DNA of 18,029 nt from Kiritimatiellota bacterium (GTDB taxonomy: Bacteria; Verrucomicrobiota; Kiritimatiellia; JAAZAB01). The position numbers were made by a program, and so were the translations under genes. The stretch lies in the NCBI GenBank assembly GCA_008636095.1, contig VSJD01000035.1:1-18029 (forward strand), read 5' to 3'. Below, piece after piece: positions 15,564 through 18,029 of the stretch. Within the stretch, counting starts at the first letter, position 1; the number at the start of each line of letters is the position of its first letter. The notes below the pieces were generated by a model. It did no database searches and was not told the origin of the DNA. It saw nothing but the letters and a program-made list of their open reading frames with translations.

Positions 15564-15583
15564 CCACGCCCTCACGGGCGCGG
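15564..15583 (-). repeat. GC-rich hairpin with GTGA tetraloop in the fabH downstream gap
   Basis: On the minus strand CCGCGCCC and GGGCGTGG pair around a GTGA loop, a GNRA-type tetraloop. The single irregular pair is G-U in minus-strand RNA but A-C in plus-strand RNA, so the fold favours minus-strand transcripts. No T run follows closely. It may belong to a dispersed intergenic repeat together with 15530-15551. Confidence 0.5.
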
Positions 15584-15626
15584 CTACCCCGGATTAAAAT
15601 TCCTATGCATTGAAATAACGCGCCGC

Positions 15627-15657
15627 GAACGAGGAACCAAGAACGGGCAACGATTTA
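15627..15657 (+). repeat. GAACGA-type repeat next to the fabH stop
   Basis: The plus strand from 15627 has GAACGAGGAACCAAGAACG and ends in CGATTTA (15651-15657). It resembles the minus-strand sequence at 6532-6556, which reads GAACGACGAACGAAGAACC then GATTTA, with a short insertion. It begins 6 bases past the fabH stop, so related repeats in inverse orientation bracket the cluster between fabH and fabD. Confidence 0.5.
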
Positions 15658-15662
15658 GTTCG

Positions 15663-16781
15663 TCACCACAGGTTGCTGGCATTGGTTGAAAACCGGCGTT
15701 TCTGGGCGTTTGACACGTTTGCCGATTTCGCGTTGGCACGCGGGGCTGGCTCCGGCTTGCGCCACTCCAACAGGGTGGCGCCCGAGGTAAATCCGCCGCC
15801 AAAGGCCATCATCAGGACGATGGCACCGTGCTTGATAAACCCCGCACGGACCGCTTCATCCAGCGCGACGGGAATCGAGGCGGCCGACATGTTGCCGGTG
15901 CGATCAAGGTTAATGTAATATTTTTCCATGGGCGATCCCAGACGCTCGCCGATCGCCCGGATAATGCGCATGTTGGCCTGGTGTGGAATGACGCAATCCA
16001 CGTCATCCATCGTCATGTTGGCTTTCTTCAGCGCTCCCTTGGCAGCACTCAACATGGAACCGACCGCGTACTTGAAAACTTCCTTGCCGGCCATTTTCAG
16101 AAAGTGGAGGCGGTCTTTGACCGTTTGGGCTGTGGCCGGATTGCGACTACCGCCGCCTGGCATACTGAGCAGGTGACCCAGGTTGCCGTCCGAGGCCATG
16201 GCCGTGGCAATAATGCCGCGCACACCGGGCCGACTGCGAATGATCGCGGCGCCGGCGCCATCGCCAAACAGGACACAGGTGGCACGGTCTTCCCAGTCTG
16301 TGATGGCGCTCAATTTATCGGCACCGATAACGAGCGCCGTCGTAATGGCGCCCGAGCCCACATACTGCCGGGCCGTTTCCAGCGCGAACAGGAATCCAGA
16401 GCAGGCGGCCTCGAGGTCAAAGCAAACGGCTTTGCTGGCGCCGATGGCCTTTTGCACAAAGCAGGCGGTGCTGGGAAAAAACATGTCCGGCGTTACCGTG
16501 GCCACGATGATCATATCCAGGTCCTCAGCCGTCAAGCCGGCCTGGCGGAGCGCCCGTTGGGCGGCTTCGGCGGCCAGGTCGGAGGTGGCTTGATCGGCGG
16601 CGGCAATATGACGTTGCTTGATGCCGGTGCGCGTCGTAATCCATTCATCGGTCGTATCCATCACCTTGGCAAGATCCGCATTGGTCAAGACACGCTTGGG
16701 CAGATAAGAACCGGTACCGATGATGGATACCGATCTCAGCGTCTTGGGCACACTTTCGTTAGCAACGGACTTAGTTTTCAT
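15663..16781 (-). CDS. fabH: Beta-ketoacyl-ACP synthase III
   Basis: A 372-residue cytoplasmic enzyme that condenses acetyl-CoA (or a branched primer) with malonyl-ACP to start fatty acid synthesis. The catalytic triad is visible: Cys127 in EAACSGF, His267 in IPHQANMR and Asn297 in RTGNMSA. The C-terminal GGGFTSGATLLEW (328-340) is typical. It is longer than the usual 317-330 residues, with about 15 extra at the N-terminus and a 32-residue polar tail after Trp340. The tail is rich in Ala, Asn, Arg and Ser and looks disordered. The ATG at 16781 overlaps the plsX stop as ATGA, indicating translational coupling, so it is preferred over the upstream open frame. fabD, the normal next gene, is 9.1 kb away. 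Confidence 0.95.
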   Translation of the reverse strand: MKTKSVANESVPKTLRSVSIIGTGSYLPKRVLTNADLAKVMDTTDEWITTRTGIKQRHIAAADQATSDLAAEAAQRALRQAGLTAEDLDMIIVATVTPDMFFPSTACFVQKAIGASKAVCFDLEAACSGFLFALETARQYVGSGAITTALVIGADKLSAITDWEDRATCVLFGDGAGAAIIRSRPGVRGIIATAMASDGNLGHLLSMPGGGSRNPATAQTVKDRLHFLKMAGKEVFKYAVGSMLSAAKGALKKANMTMDDVDCVIPHQANMRIIRAIGERLGSPMEKYYINLDRTGNMSAASIPVALDEAVRAGFIKHGAIVLMMAFGGGFTSGATLLEWRKPEPAPRANAKSANVSNAQKRRFSTNASNLW

Positions 16782-17776
16782 AAGGCACCGCCGATCGTCT
16801 GGGTAATCAACTCGTTGATCCGGTAGTTGACGGAATCCCGCGCCACACGGATGGCATGGTAGATGGCGCACGCACTGGACGCACCATGCGAAATGATGCA
16901 CACCCCGTTCACTCCCAAGAGCGGAGCGCCACCACTGAGATCCGGGTCAATCCGCTTTTTCATGTCCTTGAGCGCCCTGGTCAGCAACAGCGCGCCCAGG
17001 ACGCGGACTGGCGAGCGGCTGAACTCCTGTCTGATCCAATGCCCCACGGCATGCGCCACGCTTTCACTCGTCTTCAGGATCACGTTGCCCACGAACCCGT
17101 CGCAGACGGCCACATCCACGTGGCCCTTGTAGAGGTCATGGCCTTCAATATTACCATAAAAATTGAGCCCGGATTCGCTGATCAGGCGAAACGCCTCCTT
17201 AGTAATCTCGTTGCCCTTGGACTCCTCCGTCCCGACGCTCATCAAACCGACGCGGGGATTGGGACACCCGAGAATTTTCTGCGCGTAGATATGACCCATA
17301 ACGGCAAACTGGAGCATCAGCCGCGCGGAGCAATCGGTATTCGCACCGGCATCAATCAGCACAAAGGGCTTTTCCGGCGTCGGCATGACCGTGGCAATAG
17401 CGGGACGATCAATTCCCGGCAGGGTGCGCAATTTCAGCGTGGCGGCCACCACCACGGCGCCCGTATTGCCGGCGGAAATCATTGCGTTTGCATCGCCTTT
17501 TTTGACCAGATCAACAGCACGGCTGATGGAATTGTCTTTCTTGCGGCGGATGGCGTTGGCCGGGCTTTCCTCCATACCCACGACTTCCGTGGCATGCAGA
17601 ATGTCCAGAATGCCGGGAATCGTCCCACAGGCCGCGTATTCCCGGCGGATGGCCGCCTCATCGCCGACCAGCGTGATCTTATCCAAGCCCGGCAAGGACT
17701 TCGCCGCCTCGACCGCTCCTCGGACAATCTCACGGGGCGCAAAATCCCCGCCCATGGCATCTACGGCAATATGCAT
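16778..17776 (-). CDS. plsX: Phosphate acyltransferase PlsX
   Basis: A 332-residue protein of normal family length. PlsX makes acyl-phosphate from acyl-ACP for phosphatidic acid synthesis and acts at the inner face of the membrane as a peripheral protein. Visible features are the N-terminal VDAMGGDFAP (5-14), a GAVVVAATLKL helix region, DRPAIATVMPT, and DAGANTDC. It starts six bases after the rpmF stop and its own stop overlaps the fabH start. The three genes are therefore one operon, linking the ribosome, phospholipid and fatty acid synthesis as in many bacteria. No strong Shine-Dalgarno is seen before the ATG at 17776, which fits coupling to rpmF translation. Confidence 0.96.
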   Translation of the reverse strand: MHIAVDAMGGDFAPREIVRGAVEAAKSLPGLDKITLVGDEAAIRREYAACGTIPGILDILHATEVVGMEESPANAIRRKKDNSISRAVDLVKKGDANAMISAGNTGAVVVAATLKLRTLPGIDRPAIATVMPTPEKPFVLIDAGANTDCSARLMLQFAVMGHIYAQKILGCPNPRVGLMSVGTEESKGNEITKEAFRLISESGLNFYGNIEGHDLYKGHVDVAVCDGFVGNVILKTSESVAHAVGHWIRQEFSRSPVRVLGALLLTRALKDMKKRIDPDLSGGAPLLGVNGVCIISHGASSACAIYHAIRVARDSVNYRINELITQTIGGAL

Positions 17777-17782
17777 AAGCAG

Positions 17783-17971
17783 TTACTTGGCAACGATGGT
17801 CAGGACCTGTCGTCCCTTGTAGTGACCACACGAAGGACACACCCGGTGCGGCTGACGCGGTTCACCGCAGTTAGCGCAAGCCTGCGTCGCCGTCAGGGTT
17901 TCTTTATACGTGCAGGACCGTTTGCGGGTGCGAATCCTGCTTTTTGACGTTTTTCTTTTCGGTACCGCCAT
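17783..17971 (-). CDS. rpmF: 50S ribosomal protein L32 (bL32)
   Basis: A 62-residue protein. The start MAVPKRKTSKSR is the family hallmark. Cys32, Cys35, Cys45 and Cys48 form the zinc ribbon (CANC and CPSC), so this is the zinc-binding version and not the Cys-less paralogue. The ATG at 17971 follows a GGGGGGAG site that adjoins a strong hairpin (17984-18013). It is the first gene of the rpmF-plsX-fabH operon within the window. Whatever lies upstream is beyond the edge. Confidence 0.97.
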   Translation of the reverse strand: MAVPKRKTSKSRIRTRKRSCTYKETLTATQACANCGEPRQPHRVCPSCGHYKGRQVLTIVAK

Positions 17972-17983
17972 CGGATTTCTCCC

Positions 17984-18013
17984 CCCGATCCGCGCGTAAG
18001 CGCGACGATCGGG
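17984..18013 (-). promoter_or_regulatory. Strong hairpin touching the rpmF ribosome binding site
   Basis: CCCGATC (17984-17990) plus CGCGC (17991-17995) pair with GCGCG (18000-18004) and GATCGGG (18007-18013), with a four-base loop and a two-base bulge. On the minus strand the 3' arm ends in the G run that is part of the rpmF Shine-Dalgarno. It could limit translation or be bound by L32 or another factor, but it could also be the 3' end hairpin of an upstream gene. No T run follows. Confidence 0.5.
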
Positions 18014-18029
18014 AATGGTTTATGGTTTA

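Noticed and set aside
15828..16826. Plus-strand open frame of 332 codons
   Set aside because: Antisense to fabH, whose catalytic residues are all identified. The His/Gly/Arg-rich translation is typical of a shadow frame.
16856..17947. Long plus-strand open frame of 363 codons
   Set aside because: It lies antisense to plsX and rpmF, which are certain, and shows no signal, domain or ribosome binding site. It is a shadow of the G+C-rich third codon positions.

Overview
The window looks like bacterial chromosome from a Gram-negative lineage. It carries class I glutamine synthetase with the adenylylation tyrosine, a long three-domain phosphoglycerate dehydrogenase, the rpmF-plsX-fabH/fabD lipid block and several large CsgG-like secreted proteins. 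The protein flavour and the small unnamed proteins at the left edge suggest a PVC-type bacterium (Lentisphaerota / Kiritimatiellota / Verrucomicrobiota). This taxonomic guess comes from general resemblance only and is low confidence. No tRNA, rRNA, CRISPR array, transposase or phage gene was seen.

Layout. (1) 1-1050, minus strand: two tandem paralogous small exported or membrane proteins (163-453, 509-793) and a 60-residue cysteine-rich protein (867-1049), with a strong bidirectional hairpin terminator at 63-101. (2) 1050-4360, plus strand: serA and glnA. serA has a good sigma-70-like promoter and a palindrome in its leader. glnA has a sigma-54-like -24/-12 element. (3) 4369-6528, minus strand: an M20 amidohydrolase and fabD. 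(4) 6529-15662: an accessory-looking block of four minus-strand genes. They encode an uncharacterised exported protein (14503-15501), a compact CsgG-like protein (13508-14476) and two very large paralogues (10030-13392 and 6804-9893). Each large one has a signal peptide, two CsgG-like modules, a helical middle and a predicted beta-propeller C-terminus. The gaps contain palindromes, hairpins and short repeats. (5) 15663-17971, minus strand: fabH, plsX and rpmF, tightly packed (plsX/fabH overlap as ATGA), preceded by a strong hairpin next to the rpmF ribosome binding site.

Main observation. rpmF, plsX, fabH and fabD are normally contiguous. Here fabH and fabD lie on the same strand but about 9.1 kb apart, separated by the CsgG-like cluster, and related short repeat sequences in opposite orientation lie at both junctions. 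This fits insertion of the cluster into the fatty-acid/phospholipid operon. The cluster may form an envelope-associated assembly: a small CsgG-like protein plus two propeller-bearing scaffolds. That function is inferred.
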